This document shows, piece by piece, positions 7,714-15,010 of a stretch of DNA of 26,866 nucleotides (position 1 is the first letter of the stretch; every line of letters starts with the position of its first letter). The position numbers were made by a program, and so were the translations under genes. The DNA comes from a virus, in IMG/VR virus record IMGVR_UViG_3300018080_000519, positions 1 through 26,866 of that record. One strand, 5' to 3'. The notes beneath the pieces are model-generated. The model searched no databases. It was given only the letters and a program-made list of their open reading frames with translations, and was not told where the DNA came from.

Positions 7714-8928
7714 ATGCAAATATGTAATTGCGCATTACCGGCTTTGTATCCAGATAGAAACGTTTGTGAGAATTGCGTTGTCAATTCATATCCGAACGAA
7801 ATTAAAGAGCAGTTTCCAAAAATACAGTTTGAGATTAAAAGATATATTCAAGGAGACTTTGACATGGCAACAGTAGACAAAAATAAAGTAGAAATATTCA
7901 GAGCCGGAAAGTGGAACGGTGACGAATACACAATCGAAGACCTTGACGAAATAGTAAAGGCACATAAAGAAATAGGTTTGATTTTAAAGCCATATCTTAA
8001 GTTGGGCCATGATGAAGGTCAAAAATTATTACAAAAAGACGGCTATCCTTCGGCCGGATGGATAACCAATGTATACAGGGAAGGGAAAAGGTTATTTGCA
8101 GACATTAAAAATATACCTAAAAAGATAGGGGAGCTTATCGACAATAAAGCTTATGGACGTTTTAGTTCTGAAATATACTGGAATCTCAAAGAGGGCGGTC
8201 GAGTTTTTAAAAAGGCCTTGAAAGCGGTTGCCCTACTCGGAGCAGATACACCAGCGGTCGGCACTATGGACGATTTTATAAATTTATATGAAACAAATAA
8301 TTTTGAGAAAGTGGTATTATGTACAGATATTGAAAACAATGGCAATAATGAGAAAGACAATAATAAAACGGAGGATGACATCATGACTGATACAGTAAAA
8401 GATGTTAAAGTAAATATTGAACTCGAAAACAAAGACGAGATCAAACAAAAATTTGATGAAATTAAAAATCACAACAAAGAACTTGAAGGTAAACTTGACT
8501 CTAAAGATAAAGAGCTTTTAGAAGCAAGAGAGGCCTTAAAAGAGGCTAAATTTTCTCAACGAAAAGCGGAAGTAGATTCGTATCTTGATAAAAAGATCGA
8601 AGAGAAAAAAATACTTCCATCACAAAGAGAATCTTATTTTAATCTTTTAATGGACGAAGAAACAGAAGAAAAAAAATATACATTGGAAGACAAAAAGAAA
8701 TATTCAAAAAAAGAACTAATTGAAAGTATTATCGATAACAATGTGGAAGCACCAGAAATCGACGACGAAGGTTCTAAGCATGTTAAGACAGAGAATAAAA
8801 CATATTCTAAAAAAGACGACAAGAGCGATAGAGACGATTTAGACAAAAAAGCTAAAGAGTACATGAAGAAACACGAAGTAAGTTATCGTGAAGCTATCGT
8901 AATTGTCGACAGCGAAGGAGGCGAATAA
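7714..8928 (+). CDS. Mu gpI-like prohead protease with C-terminal scaffold region
   Basis: 404 residues from ATG 7714. Residues about 55-190 match the Mu gpI-type phage protease family (VEIFRAGKWNG, YLKLGHDEGQ, AYGRFSSEIYWNL, LLGADTPAVG), which cleaves scaffold and head proteins during procapsid maturation. The rest is charged, helical and coiled-coil-like, as expected of a scaffold. The N-terminal 50 residues carry four Cys (C4, C6, C18, C21) in a zinc-finger-like arrangement not expected in the family. A second in-frame ATG at 7864 has a better ribosome site (AAGGAG, 8-base spacer) and may be the main protease start. A third at 8383 begins a nested scaffold gene. The stop overlaps the decoration gene start. 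Confidence 0.85.
   Translation: MQICNCALPALYPDRNVCENCVVNSYPNEIKEQFPKIQFEIKRYIQGDFDMATVDKNKVEIFRAGKWNGDEYTIEDLDEIVKAHKEIGLILKPYLKLGHDEGQKLLQKDGYPSAGWITNVYREGKRLFADIKNIPKKIGELIDNKAYGRFSSEIYWNLKEGGRVFKKALKAVALLGADTPAVGTMDDFINLYETNNFEKVVLCTDIENNGNNEKDNNKTEDDIMTDTVKDVKVNIELENKDEIKQKFDEIKNHNKELEGKLDSKDKELLEAREALKEAKFSQRKAEVDSYLDKKIEEKKILPSQRESYFNLLMDEETEEKKYTLEDKKKYSKKELIESIIDNNVEAPEIDDEGSKHVKTENKTYSKKDDKSDRDDLDKKAKEYMKKHEVSYREAIVIVDSEGGE
7850..7866 (+). promoter_or_regulatory. Internal ribosome binding site and alternative protease start
   Basis: AAGGAG at 7850-7855 is followed by an 8-base spacer and ATG 7864, in frame with the upstream ATG 7714. Before 7714 the G-run lies only about 4 bases from the ATG, a poor spacing. 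Translation may therefore start mostly at 7864, giving a 354-residue protease without the Cys-rich extension. Confidence 0.5.
8383..8928 (+). CDS. Nested capsid scaffold protein (Mu Z-like), same frame as protease
   Basis: An in-frame ATG at 8383 (residue 224 of the protease ORF) is preceded by GGAGG at 8370-8374 with an ideal 8-base spacer. Initiation here would give a 181-residue protein of Lys, Glu and Asp-rich helices with heptad character and no Cys, the composition of scaffolds that fill the procapsid before DNA entry. In Mu, gene I (protease) and Z (scaffold) share a reading frame in just this way, as do lambda C and Nu3. The product is inferred from the start signal and the family precedent; it is not proven by sequence alone. 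Confidence 0.55.
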   Translation: MTDTVKDVKVNIELENKDEIKQKFDEIKNHNKELEGKLDSKDKELLEAREALKEAKFSQRKAEVDSYLDKKIEEKKILPSQRESYFNLLMDEETEEKKYTLEDKKKYSKKELIESIIDNNVEAPEIDDEGSKHVKTENKTYSKKDDKSDRDDLDKKAKEYMKKHEVSYREAIVIVDSEGGE

Positions 8929-9431
8929 TGGCTATTTCAGGTGATGGTTTTGCATTAGACAAAACATTTAAACTAGATGATAATCTTAAAACAACTACAA
9001 GTCAATATAAAATTGTATCTATGGTTGCTGGAACTTCTGCGAATGCAGATTTGACAGTTCAACAAGCGTGTGCAACTGGAACAGGTGGCGTTCCGACTGC
9101 GGCTTCAAGGTATGCTATAGGCGTATTACAAACATATCAAAGCGCAGGTTCTTTAATCGGATCGGTAAGAATGTTCGGAATTGCTAAAGTTAAAGTTGCT
9201 GCTTCTGTAACAGCTGGTGAGTTCTTACGGGCTTACGACGGTGCAATTACAACTACAGCGGCTGGCTTTGCTCAACCAGTGGCTAATGGCTTAAGTGTAA
9301 CGGCTGCTACAATGTCAGTAACAGCGCAAAATGTTATTTTGGGTAGAGCAATGGAAGATGGATCTACGGGTACTGTAATTAGTATTTTCCTTAATCCACA
9401 ACTTTACGATAGAAATCTAATAGGAGCTTAA
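8928..9431 (+). CDS. Head decoration protein (DUF2190-like)
   Basis: 167 residues with AAGGAGG before the ATG, overlapping the protease stop by one base. The sequence is small-residue and Thr/Ala/Val-rich, with the shape of capsid decoration proteins of the DUF2190 type: a start rich in Lys/Thr, AIGVLQTYQSAG, RMFGIAKVKVAASVTAGEFL, and a closing VILGRAMEDGSTG segment. Such proteins bind the capsid exterior and stabilise the expanded shell. The gene lies exactly between protease/scaffold and the major capsid gene, the usual position. Confidence in the role is good; the exact family is less certain. Confidence 0.75.
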   Translation: MAISGDGFALDKTFKLDDNLKTTTSQYKIVSMVAGTSANADLTVQQACATGTGGVPTAASRYAIGVLQTYQSAGSLIGSVRMFGIAKVKVAASVTAGEFLRAYDGAITTTAAGFAQPVANGLSVTAATMSVTAQNVILGRAMEDGSTGTVISIFLNPQLYDRNLIGA

Positions 9432-9442
9432 GGAGGTAACTA

Positions 9443-10369
9443 ATGGAAGGTTCAATGAGGCTAGATAAAGCCCTAACAACTGTATCAGTAAAATACAAAA
9501 ATGCAGACTTCGTTGCAGGTCGATTCTTAAAAGAAACGCCAGTAATGAAAGATAGTGACAAATACTGGGTGTATGTGTCAGATTTTAAAATTCCAGATTC
9601 AGAACGTAGAGTAGGTTCTAGAGCGTCAATGAAAGATTGGAGCGCTTCTACATCTAGCTATAATCTAGTTGGTCATGCTCTTAAGGGTCATGTTTACGAC
9701 GAAGATTTAGACAATGTTGAAAAGCCTTTAAATTTAGAAATAGACACAACAGAAGACTTAACGGATTCTATTCTTTTACGACAAGAGTACGACGCACAAA
9801 AACTACTTTTCACAACTACTACGTGGAGTAATAACGCAACTATTGCAACGGCTACTTCATGGACTTATAATACTACTACAAGCGCACCTATTCAAAATGT
9901 ACTTAGTGCAACAGGTGCAATTTTAAAGGCTAGTGGTATGAGACCAAATAAAGCCGTGTGTGGTTGGGAAGTTCTCGAAGCATTAAAAGAAAACAATAAT
10001 GTTTACTCTCGTATTCAGTATGTTGAACGTGCTTTAATTACAGAAGGAATTCTTGCATCTTTATTTGATATTGACGAATTAGTTGTAGGAACATCTCACT
10101 ATAACAGCAATAAAAAGGGTGAAGCAGAAAGTAACAATTTTATATGGGGAGACGATTTTCTACTAGGTTATGTAAATCCAAGCCAAGGTTTAAGAAAAGT
10201 TACTTGTGCAACTACTTTTAGAAGCACTAAGCGTGGTAATCCTTTTAGAGTGAAAACTTATCGTGACGAGTCTCTAGAAGCTAAAGCTATTGAGGTACAA
10301 ACTAAGTATCAACACAAAGCAGTTGCGACTGGTTGTGCATATTTATTTAAAGCTGTAACAACAGCATAA
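9443..10369 (+). CDS. Major capsid protein
   Basis: 308 residues with an excellent AAGGAGGT ribosome site, consistent with very high expression. The sequence opens with VSVKYKNADFVAGRFLKETPV, then a polar loop, a helical region around residues 100-125 (the expected spine helix) and a C-terminal domain (FIWGDDFLLGYVNPS, FRVKTYRDES) resembling HK97-fold capsid proteins of Mu-type and related phages. It follows protease, scaffold and decoration genes and is followed by a hairpin that can limit downstream transcription. No long cleaved N-terminal delta domain is apparent, in keeping with a separate scaffold. Confidence 0.88.
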   Translation: MEGSMRLDKALTTVSVKYKNADFVAGRFLKETPVMKDSDKYWVYVSDFKIPDSERRVGSRASMKDWSASTSSYNLVGHALKGHVYDEDLDNVEKPLNLEIDTTEDLTDSILLRQEYDAQKLLFTTTTWSNNATIATATSWTYNTTTSAPIQNVLSATGAILKASGMRPNKAVCGWEVLEALKENNNVYSRIQYVERALITEGILASLFDIDELVVGTSHYNSNKKGEAESNNFIWGDDFLLGYVNPSQGLRKVTCATTFRSTKRGNPFRVKTYRDESLEAKAIEVQTKYQHKAVATGCAYLFKAVTTA

Positions 10370-10372
10370 TAT

Positions 10373-10393
10373 AAGGGGCTTGAAACGCCCCTT
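10373..10393 (+). terminator. Hairpin after the capsid gene (partial terminator/attenuator)
   Basis: AAGGGGC (10373-10379) pairs perfectly with GCCCCTT (10387-10393), leaving a 7-base loop. TTAATTA follows, which is only moderately T-rich. It sits 3 bases after the capsid stop. It would reduce read-through so that capsid mRNA exceeds that of later genes, or protect the 3' end of the mRNA. Confidence 0.65.
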
Positions 10394-10416
10394 TAATTAA
10401 AAAAAGGAGAAATTAA

Positions 10417-10710
10417 ATGCCAGAAGAAAACAAAGTGTTAGCAGAAAACAAAGAGGGAATAGAGAACGCAAAAAAATTACAAAAAGTTGTAAAAGATCAG
10501 TTCTTACCTAAAAATATAAAAGCTGTTGATTACGAAGAAATTCGATACCCAGACGGCAAGATAAAAGTGACAAAGAATACAACCTATAAAAACGGTGTTG
10601 TTAAAGGTTCGTTAGTTGGAATAGAAAAAAACGGAAAAGCAATTGTTGACAAAGGACTAAAAGAATACAGGGCAAAAAAAGCTAAAGAAAAAGAAAAAGG
10701 TAAAAAATAA
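10417..10710 (+). CDS. Lys-rich hypothetical protein
   Basis: 97 residues with AGGAGA ahead of the ATG. The ends are strongly charged: an acidic/Asn N-terminus and a C-terminus made almost wholly of Lys, Glu and Ala. The core (residues 35-75) looks like a short beta domain (YEEIRYPDGKIKVTKNTTYKNG). It sits between the major capsid and the connector gene, where Mu-like head modules often carry a small accessory protein. It may contact DNA or the capsid interior through its basic tail, which is inference from charge only. Confidence 0.6.
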   Translation: MPEENKVLAENKEGIENAKKLQKVVKDQFLPKNIKAVDYEEIRYPDGKIKVTKNTTYKNGVVKGSLVGIEKNGKAIVDKGLKEYRAKKAKEKEKGKK

Positions 10711-11213
10711 TGTCATACTCACGGTATAAAAATATATTAAACATATTACCGTTGGCGCCTCAGACGTCTACTTCAAATGGGTGGACGTCAACAGTCAATA
10801 CTATAGATAGGCACATTAAACGCGCGGACGCTTTAATAAATGGCTATATCGCGAGTAGATATGACGTGTCTAATTTTTGCACAATTGGCAGTGTGCCTCC
10901 TTTGATTGAGCTTTTAAGTGAGGATATTTCAACTTATTATTTAATGAGGTCTGAATTTTCTAATGATAATCAGAATGTAAATGAATGGGTCGAGAAATAT
11001 GAAGACGCAATAGAAACGCTTAAAGACCTGTCAAAAGGCGAGCTCAATCTCACGGACAAAGACGGCAATTTGATTGATACAAACGAGACAAGTACTATCG
11101 GTATTATTCAAGGAACAACAGACAATTTTTCGCCAACGTTTGACGAAGGCGACGTTTTAAATTGGAAAGTTAGCAATGACAAGCTTTCTGATATAGAGGA
11201 CAATAAAAATTGA
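10710..11213 (+). CDS. Head-tail connector, Mu gp36-like (DUF1320)
   Basis: 167 residues, beginning in a TAATG overlap. The N-terminal 100 residues fit the DUF1320/Mu gp36 family: an all-helical adaptor with DRHIKRADALINGYIASRYDV followed by PPLIELLSEDISTYYLM, the core of this fold. The C-terminal about 50 residues are acidic and probably flexible. The protein forms part of the ring between portal and tail. It lies immediately before the gpG-like gene, the same order as in Mu and its relatives. The stop overlaps the TTG start of the next gene. Confidence 0.82.
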   Translation: MSYSRYKNILNILPLAPQTSTSNGWTSTVNTIDRHIKRADALINGYIASRYDVSNFCTIGSVPPLIELLSEDISTYYLMRSEFSNDNQNVNEWVEKYEDAIETLKDLSKGELNLTDKDGNLIDTNETSTIGIIQGTTDNFSPTFDEGDVLNWKVSNDKLSDIEDNKN

Positions 11214-11635
11214 AAATCCAATTAAAAGGCATAGATAAAGTTAATAAGCGATTTATGAGAGTACGCGCAAACTTAAGAAATGCTAAGCCGGTTATGGATA
11301 CTATCGGCGCTATTGGTTTTAAACATATTGATGATCACTTTAGAAAAGAAGAGGGGCCACGCGGAAAATGGCAGTCTTTGAAAAAATCGACAATAAGACA
11401 GAGACGGAAAAGAGGCGGTGGCGCAAAGATATTACAAGACTCTGGACGCATGAGAGGCGCCACAAATTTTAAAGGGAAAAAACGACATGTTCTTTTGTTT
11501 AATAAAGTTAAGTATGCTCATTACCACCATGACGGTAAAGGCGTACCAAAAAGACGTTTTATGTGGATAGACAATAAAACAAGGCGTAGAATGGCAAAAA
11601 GATACTCTAGATTTTTAGTAACAGGGAAGGCGTAA
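11210..11635 (+). CDS. Virion morphogenesis protein, Mu gpG-like (phage_tail_S family)
   Basis: 141 residues from TTG 11210, overlapping the previous stop as TTGA, with GAGGA at 11196-11200 nine bases upstream. The family signature is clear: HFRKEEGPRGKWQSLKKSTI, ILQDSGRMRGA, then YAHYHHDGKG and PKRRFMWI. Proteins of this family act in head completion and head-tail joining. The product is extremely basic (many Arg and Lys), as usual for the family. The use of TTG as start is notable; the first good internal ATG would remove part of the N-terminal strand. Confidence 0.85.
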   Translation: MKIQLKGIDKVNKRFMRVRANLRNAKPVMDTIGAIGFKHIDDHFRKEEGPRGKWQSLKKSTIRQRRKRGGGAKILQDSGRMRGATNFKGKKRHVLLFNKVKYAHYHHDGKGVPKRRFMWIDNKTRRRMAKRYSRFLVTGKA

Positions 11636-11636
11636 A

Positions 11637-12140
11637 ATGGATTTAGTAGCACATTTAAAATCGACTGCAAATATACTTGAGAAAAACAACACTACAACCG
11701 CAACAAATGATTTATCAAATGGCTTGACAAAACGTGTTACCCGTGTATATAAAGGACTTGAAGGAATGTACGAGAGACAACCAGTTATGGTCAATCAATA
11801 TCCGGTTGTGTTTGTTGAAATAAGGACTCACGGCGAAGAGTTTGCAGAGTTAGGGAAATCGGCAAAAAGAGAGATAACAACCGGTTTTGATATAGTAGGT
11901 ATTACCCATTGCGGAATGGGAACCAAAACGGAGGATATTGAAACAACGGAAAATTCACAATATGAATGTATACAGTTAATTAGTAATATTGAGAATATAC
12001 TAAGAAACAATATAAGATTGTCTCAAACGGCTGTCACAAAATCGCTAATTATAAATACAGATTATAGCGAACGGCCACAGGAAAACTATATAAATAATGT
12101 GGCTCGAATAGAGTTAGAAGTCGAGCTGCTAACAAGCTAA
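11637..12140 (+). CDS. Putative tail terminator / tail completion protein
   Basis: 167 residues, starting 2 bases after the previous stop. The fold pattern is helix (LVAHLKSTANILEKN), a loop, strand YPVVFVEIRTHGEEF, strand REITTGFDIVGITHC, helix YECIQLISNIENILRNN, and a final strand VARIELEVELL. This alpha/beta order is that of lambda gpU and SPP1 gp17-like proteins that cap the tail tube before head joining. Position between the gpG-like gene and the tail tube supports this role. No direct sequence motif proves it. Confidence 0.65.
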   Translation: MDLVAHLKSTANILEKNNTTTATNDLSNGLTKRVTRVYKGLEGMYERQPVMVNQYPVVFVEIRTHGEEFAELGKSAKREITTGFDIVGITHCGMGTKTEDIETTENSQYECIQLISNIENILRNNIRLSQTAVTKSLIINTDYSERPQENYINNVARIELEVELLTS

Positions 12141-12154
12141 AAGGAGAATTAAGA

Positions 12155-13174
12155 ATGTTAAGCAAAGATGAAGTACTAAAACAAAGTGAAAATGCTTTCA
12201 GTCAATGGCGGGAAATATGGGAAGCGAACGCCAAAAGAAACGGTGATTTGTATAAGAAGTTAGGAACGGGCCACAAAGATTTATTGTTCAAAGGTCTAGG
12301 CAAAAATTTATTATGTATAGCGTTCGCGCCGTCTTTTGAAAAGAACATCCAAGTAATTAAAGATAATATTAACGAGAACACAGACATTGCGTGCGTTGAT
12401 AAATGTATGGGTGATCTTTTAAAGAATGGGATTAAGCCGAAGTATGTATTTTTAGCAGACGCAGGGATTGACTATGACAAGTGGCTAGAGCCCTATGTCG
12501 ATCAAACCGAAGACATCACACTACTTGCGAATGTAACAAGTAACCCAGATTGGACATATAACTGGAAGGGTAATGTTGTTTTTTATGTAAATAAAGACAA
12601 TATCGAAACTGAAAAAATTTACAGCAAACTTTCTGGTTGTATGGAAATGATTCCAGCGTCAAGCAATGTTGGAAACACGGTTGTTGTTTTCAGTGCTCAA
12701 ATACTCGGATATGATGAGTATTATTTATTAGGGTATGATTATTGCTGGGGGTCAGATGATAACTATTACGCCTTTAATGATAGTGACAAACGATATTGGA
12801 TGAAACACGCCGACGTAATAGACATGGCCGGTCGAATGGTCAACACGTCTAGCAATCTTTTATTTTCGTCTCGTTGGTTATCAGACTTTAATAAAAGCAT
12901 AGCACAGCAATATAATAATATAAAAATATATAATTGTTCTGATTGTGGCATTCTAGAAATGCAAAGAGCAAACTTAAAAAAGAAATTACAAGATTCAACG
13001 AAAAGAAAGTTAAATGATTTTGATAGAAAAGTTGTATTTGAAAAACTAAAAGAAACCGTTGTTTTAACACCGCAAGACGGCGCACAGGCTTTACAAAAGG
13101 CGCTTGATACGTTGAATGTTGCGCAGGTTTCTATTACTCACATGCCAACGGAGGTTATGGGATGGTTCAATTAA
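12155..13174 (+). CDS. DUF115 / MptE-like Rossmann enzyme
   Basis: 339 residues with AGGAG before the ATG. The pattern matches DUF115, related to 6-hydroxymethylpterin pyrophosphokinase MptE and Maf flagellin-glycosylation factors. It has a glycine-poor Rossmann opening (NLLCIAFAPSFEKN), IACVDKCMGDLLKNGIKPKY followed by VFLADAG, then SSNVGNTVVVFSAQILGYDEYYLLGYDYCWG, and a closing KIYNCSDCGIL in place of the usual YNATGGG-like end. Family members act on nucleotide-activated substrates; some are linked to sugar transfer. It lies in the late operon between tail terminator and tail tube, so it is expressed with virion proteins. Substrate is unknown. Glycosylation of a virion protein or host-surface change is a possibility, not shown. 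Confidence 0.7.
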   Translation: MLSKDEVLKQSENAFSQWREIWEANAKRNGDLYKKLGTGHKDLLFKGLGKNLLCIAFAPSFEKNIQVIKDNINENTDIACVDKCMGDLLKNGIKPKYVFLADAGIDYDKWLEPYVDQTEDITLLANVTSNPDWTYNWKGNVVFYVNKDNIETEKIYSKLSGCMEMIPASSNVGNTVVVFSAQILGYDEYYLLGYDYCWGSDDNYYAFNDSDKRYWMKHADVIDMAGRMVNTSSNLLFSSRWLSDFNKSIAQQYNNIKIYNCSDCGILEMQRANLKKKLQDSTKRKLNDFDRKVVFEKLKETVVLTPQDGAQALQKALDTLNVAQVSITHMPTEVMGWFN

Positions 13175-13353
13175 AATATACAGGTAGCTTTGATTTATGG
13201 TTCCCAAAATTAAAGTTTTTTTCTGGTGGTAAAATGGTAAAAAAAGGCGAAATTATCAAGGTTGATGAGTCCGTCGCGAATTCTATATTGAAAACAAGAG
13301 GCAAACTTTTTGAAGTAGTAAAAGAAACTAAAAAACAATTAGCGGAGGAATAA
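13162..13353 (+). CDS. Small hypothetical protein before the tail tube
   Basis: 63 residues from ATG 13162, overlapping the end of the DUF115 gene by 13 bases, with GGAGG just upstream. The N-terminal half is beta (VQLKYTGSFDLWFPKLKF), then GEIIKVDESVANSILKT resembles a short turn-helix, and the C-terminus is Lys-rich. It resembles small proteins found beside tail tube genes that read as: sheet, G-x-x-V-x-V-D, and helix. Function unknown; the location suggests an accessory of tail assembly. Confidence 0.6.
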   Translation: MVQLKYTGSFDLWFPKLKFFSGGKMVKKGEIIKVDESVANSILKTRGKLFEVVKETKKQLAEE

Positions 13354-13354
13354 A

Positions 13355-14389
13355 ATGGCAGCAGGAAACGCAAATCCTTTTTTGGGCTGGGCCTCAGGTC
13401 TTTTAATATCAGAAGAAACAACCTACGGAACTTTTGTGACGGGGACTTCATTTATTGAGTTCAACACAGAAAGCCTAAAAAATAATAGAGACGAAATACC
13501 AATAGATGCAATAAATTCTCAAAGAGGTAGAACGAAACGACTAACTGGAGGCTATACCGTTGAAGGGTCACTCGAATTCCCTTTTAATGTTGCAGAAGAT
13601 GGCAACGTTATTTTACTTAAGCAAGCAATGGGTGGCACTGTTTCAAGTGCAACTATAACGGCAGGCGCTTATAATCATACTATTTATGCTGGTGATATGG
13701 AAAACAACGCAGCAACGGCAACCGCAAGTGATGTGAAAAGCTTGTCTGTTTCTGTTCGACGTGGTGCAAGTTCTTCGAGTTTAAATGTTTTTAATTTTTA
13801 TGGTGGTCGTGTTAACAATATAACAATTAAAGGTGAGATAGGCGCGCCGGTTGTTGTTAGTGCGGATATGATTTTTCAAGGTTCTTCGACAACTGCAACA
13901 AGTCCGGCAGCAAGCTTTGCAAATATATTACCATTGAACTTTAGTGGAATTGAAATACAAACAGGTGATTCGATCGGTAATGTTTCGACTGAATACTTCA
14001 CAGGCTTTGAGCTTGCAATTTCTAATAATCTAAACGGCGATCAAAGGTCTTTAGGGTCTAGAAATATCACAGTGTTACCACCGCAAAACAGAGACGTAAC
14101 ACTTAAATTAATGCAAAGATTCGACACGTTGACGTCTTATGATAGATTTATTCAAAACACATTAACAGCAATTAAAATTATATGTGATGCTGAACAGACT
14201 ATAACCGCAGGTGGTTCGACTTATTCAATGGTTATAGACGTTCCAGAGGCTTACTATAATTCAAATTCACCAGAAGTCGGAGGGCCAGACGTATTAACAC
14301 ACGAAGTCGATCTTTCTGCACTTTTTAATCAATCAGAAGGTAAAGATTTAAGTATAAACATAAGAAACGCTACAGCAAATTACGAATAA
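13355..14389 (+). CDS. Major tail tube protein
   Basis: 344 residues with GGAGG before ATG and only one base between it and the previous stop. Composition and order fit a siphovirus tail tube subunit: NPFLGWASGLLISEETTYGT at the start (an entry pattern common in this class), long amphipathic strands (YTVEGSLEFPFNVAEDG), repeated beta-sandwich strands with Ser/Thr loops, and a C-terminal strand. It is longer than minimal tubes of about 200 residues and may carry an added surface domain. The chaperone pair and tape measure follow directly, which is diagnostic. No sheath gene is present, so the tail is non-contractile. Confidence 0.8.
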   Translation: MAAGNANPFLGWASGLLISEETTYGTFVTGTSFIEFNTESLKNNRDEIPIDAINSQRGRTKRLTGGYTVEGSLEFPFNVAEDGNVILLKQAMGGTVSSATITAGAYNHTIYAGDMENNAATATASDVKSLSVSVRRGASSSSLNVFNFYGGRVNNITIKGEIGAPVVVSADMIFQGSSTTATSPAASFANILPLNFSGIEIQTGDSIGNVSTEYFTGFELAISNNLNGDQRSLGSRNITVLPPQNRDVTLKLMQRFDTLTSYDRFIQNTLTAIKIICDAEQTITAGGSTYSMVIDVPEAYYNSNSPEVGGPDVLTHEVDLSALFNQSEGKDLSINIRNATANYE

Positions 14390-14405
14390 ACAAAGAGGTG
14401 AGTTC

Positions 14406-14765
14406 ATGAAGACAATTTTAATAGGCGGTAAAAAATACAAAGTAAAAATATCGTGGGGACGTGTTTTACAGTTTGAATCTATGGAGGCAAATTTTATTAA
14501 AACTATATCTTTGGCCGTTCATGGCAGTATGCCAGATGCGACAGAGTCAGAGATTGAAGCAGAAATCTCTAAAAGATTTGAACGATACGTCCATATTTTA
14601 ATGGCAAATACTATTTGGCATTTTCTAAAAAGACGTTGGTTCGGCTTTAAGCCTTTTCTTTTTAAGTGGCGTCTTAAAAACAATATTACCCCTCAAGAAT
14701 TTAGAGACGGTTATAGAAATCTAGTCGAGGCTATTCGAATGGAGGATAGGGAAGGGGGAAACTAA
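14406..14765 (+). CDS. Tail assembly chaperone (G-like)
   Basis: 119 residues with GAGGTGA ahead of the ATG. It begins MKTILIGGKKYKVKISWGRV and continues with mixed helices, as in gpG-type chaperones that coat the tape measure while the tube polymerises. It lies between tail tube and tape measure, the canonical place. The last codons read GGG GGA AAC then TAA, embedding a slippery heptamer, so part of the ribosomes should continue into the -1 frame to give a longer product. The short form should be in excess, as in lambda. Confidence 0.8.
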   Translation: MKTILIGGKKYKVKISWGRVLQFESMEANFIKTISLAVHGSMPDATESEIEAEISKRFERYVHILMANTIWHFLKRRWFGFKPFLFKWRLKNNITPQEFRDGYRNLVEAIRMEDREGGN

Positions 14766-15010
14766 GCAACACCGAAGTAACTTATATATTTAATAGGTAC
14801 TTTAATTTTGATGAAAAAAAGCTCTTAAATTTTACAATTGATGAATTACAAAATTTCTTAGACATGCTTTACGGTGAACAGATAACCGAAGATATGTTTA
14901 AATTAGCAATAAATGGTATTGACCCTTTAAAGGTTGATCACATTAAAAAGTATTATGCAAATAAAAAATTGAGAGCTAAGAAATGGCAACAAAAGAAGAA
15001 ATACGACTGA
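14406..15010 (+). CDS. Tail assembly chaperone G-T fusion made by -1 frameshift
   Basis: Join of 14406..14762 and 14762..15010, 201 residues. After the shift at G GGA AAC the -1 frame stays open for 82 codons to TGA 15008-15010. This stretch has no usable start of its own near the beginning and no other gene in the gap of about 220 bases, so the frameshift explains both the gap and the open frame. The T part is helical and acidic at first (FDEKKLLNFTIDELQNFLDM), then Lys-rich at its end, and overlaps the tape measure start by 28 bases. In lambda, the T domain recruits the tail tube protein to the tape measure. Confidence 0.75.
14741..14762 (+). promoter_or_regulatory. Programmed -1 frameshift site with SD-like stimulator
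   Basis: GGGAAAC at 14756-14762 is read in zero frame as G GGA AAC, the X XXY YYZ form; lambda uses GGGAAAG at the same place. GGAGG at 14741-14745 ends 10 bases before the heptamer, close to the spacing of the stimulatory SD-like element in E. coli dnaX. The zero-frame stop TAA follows immediately at 14763. Confidence 0.72.
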
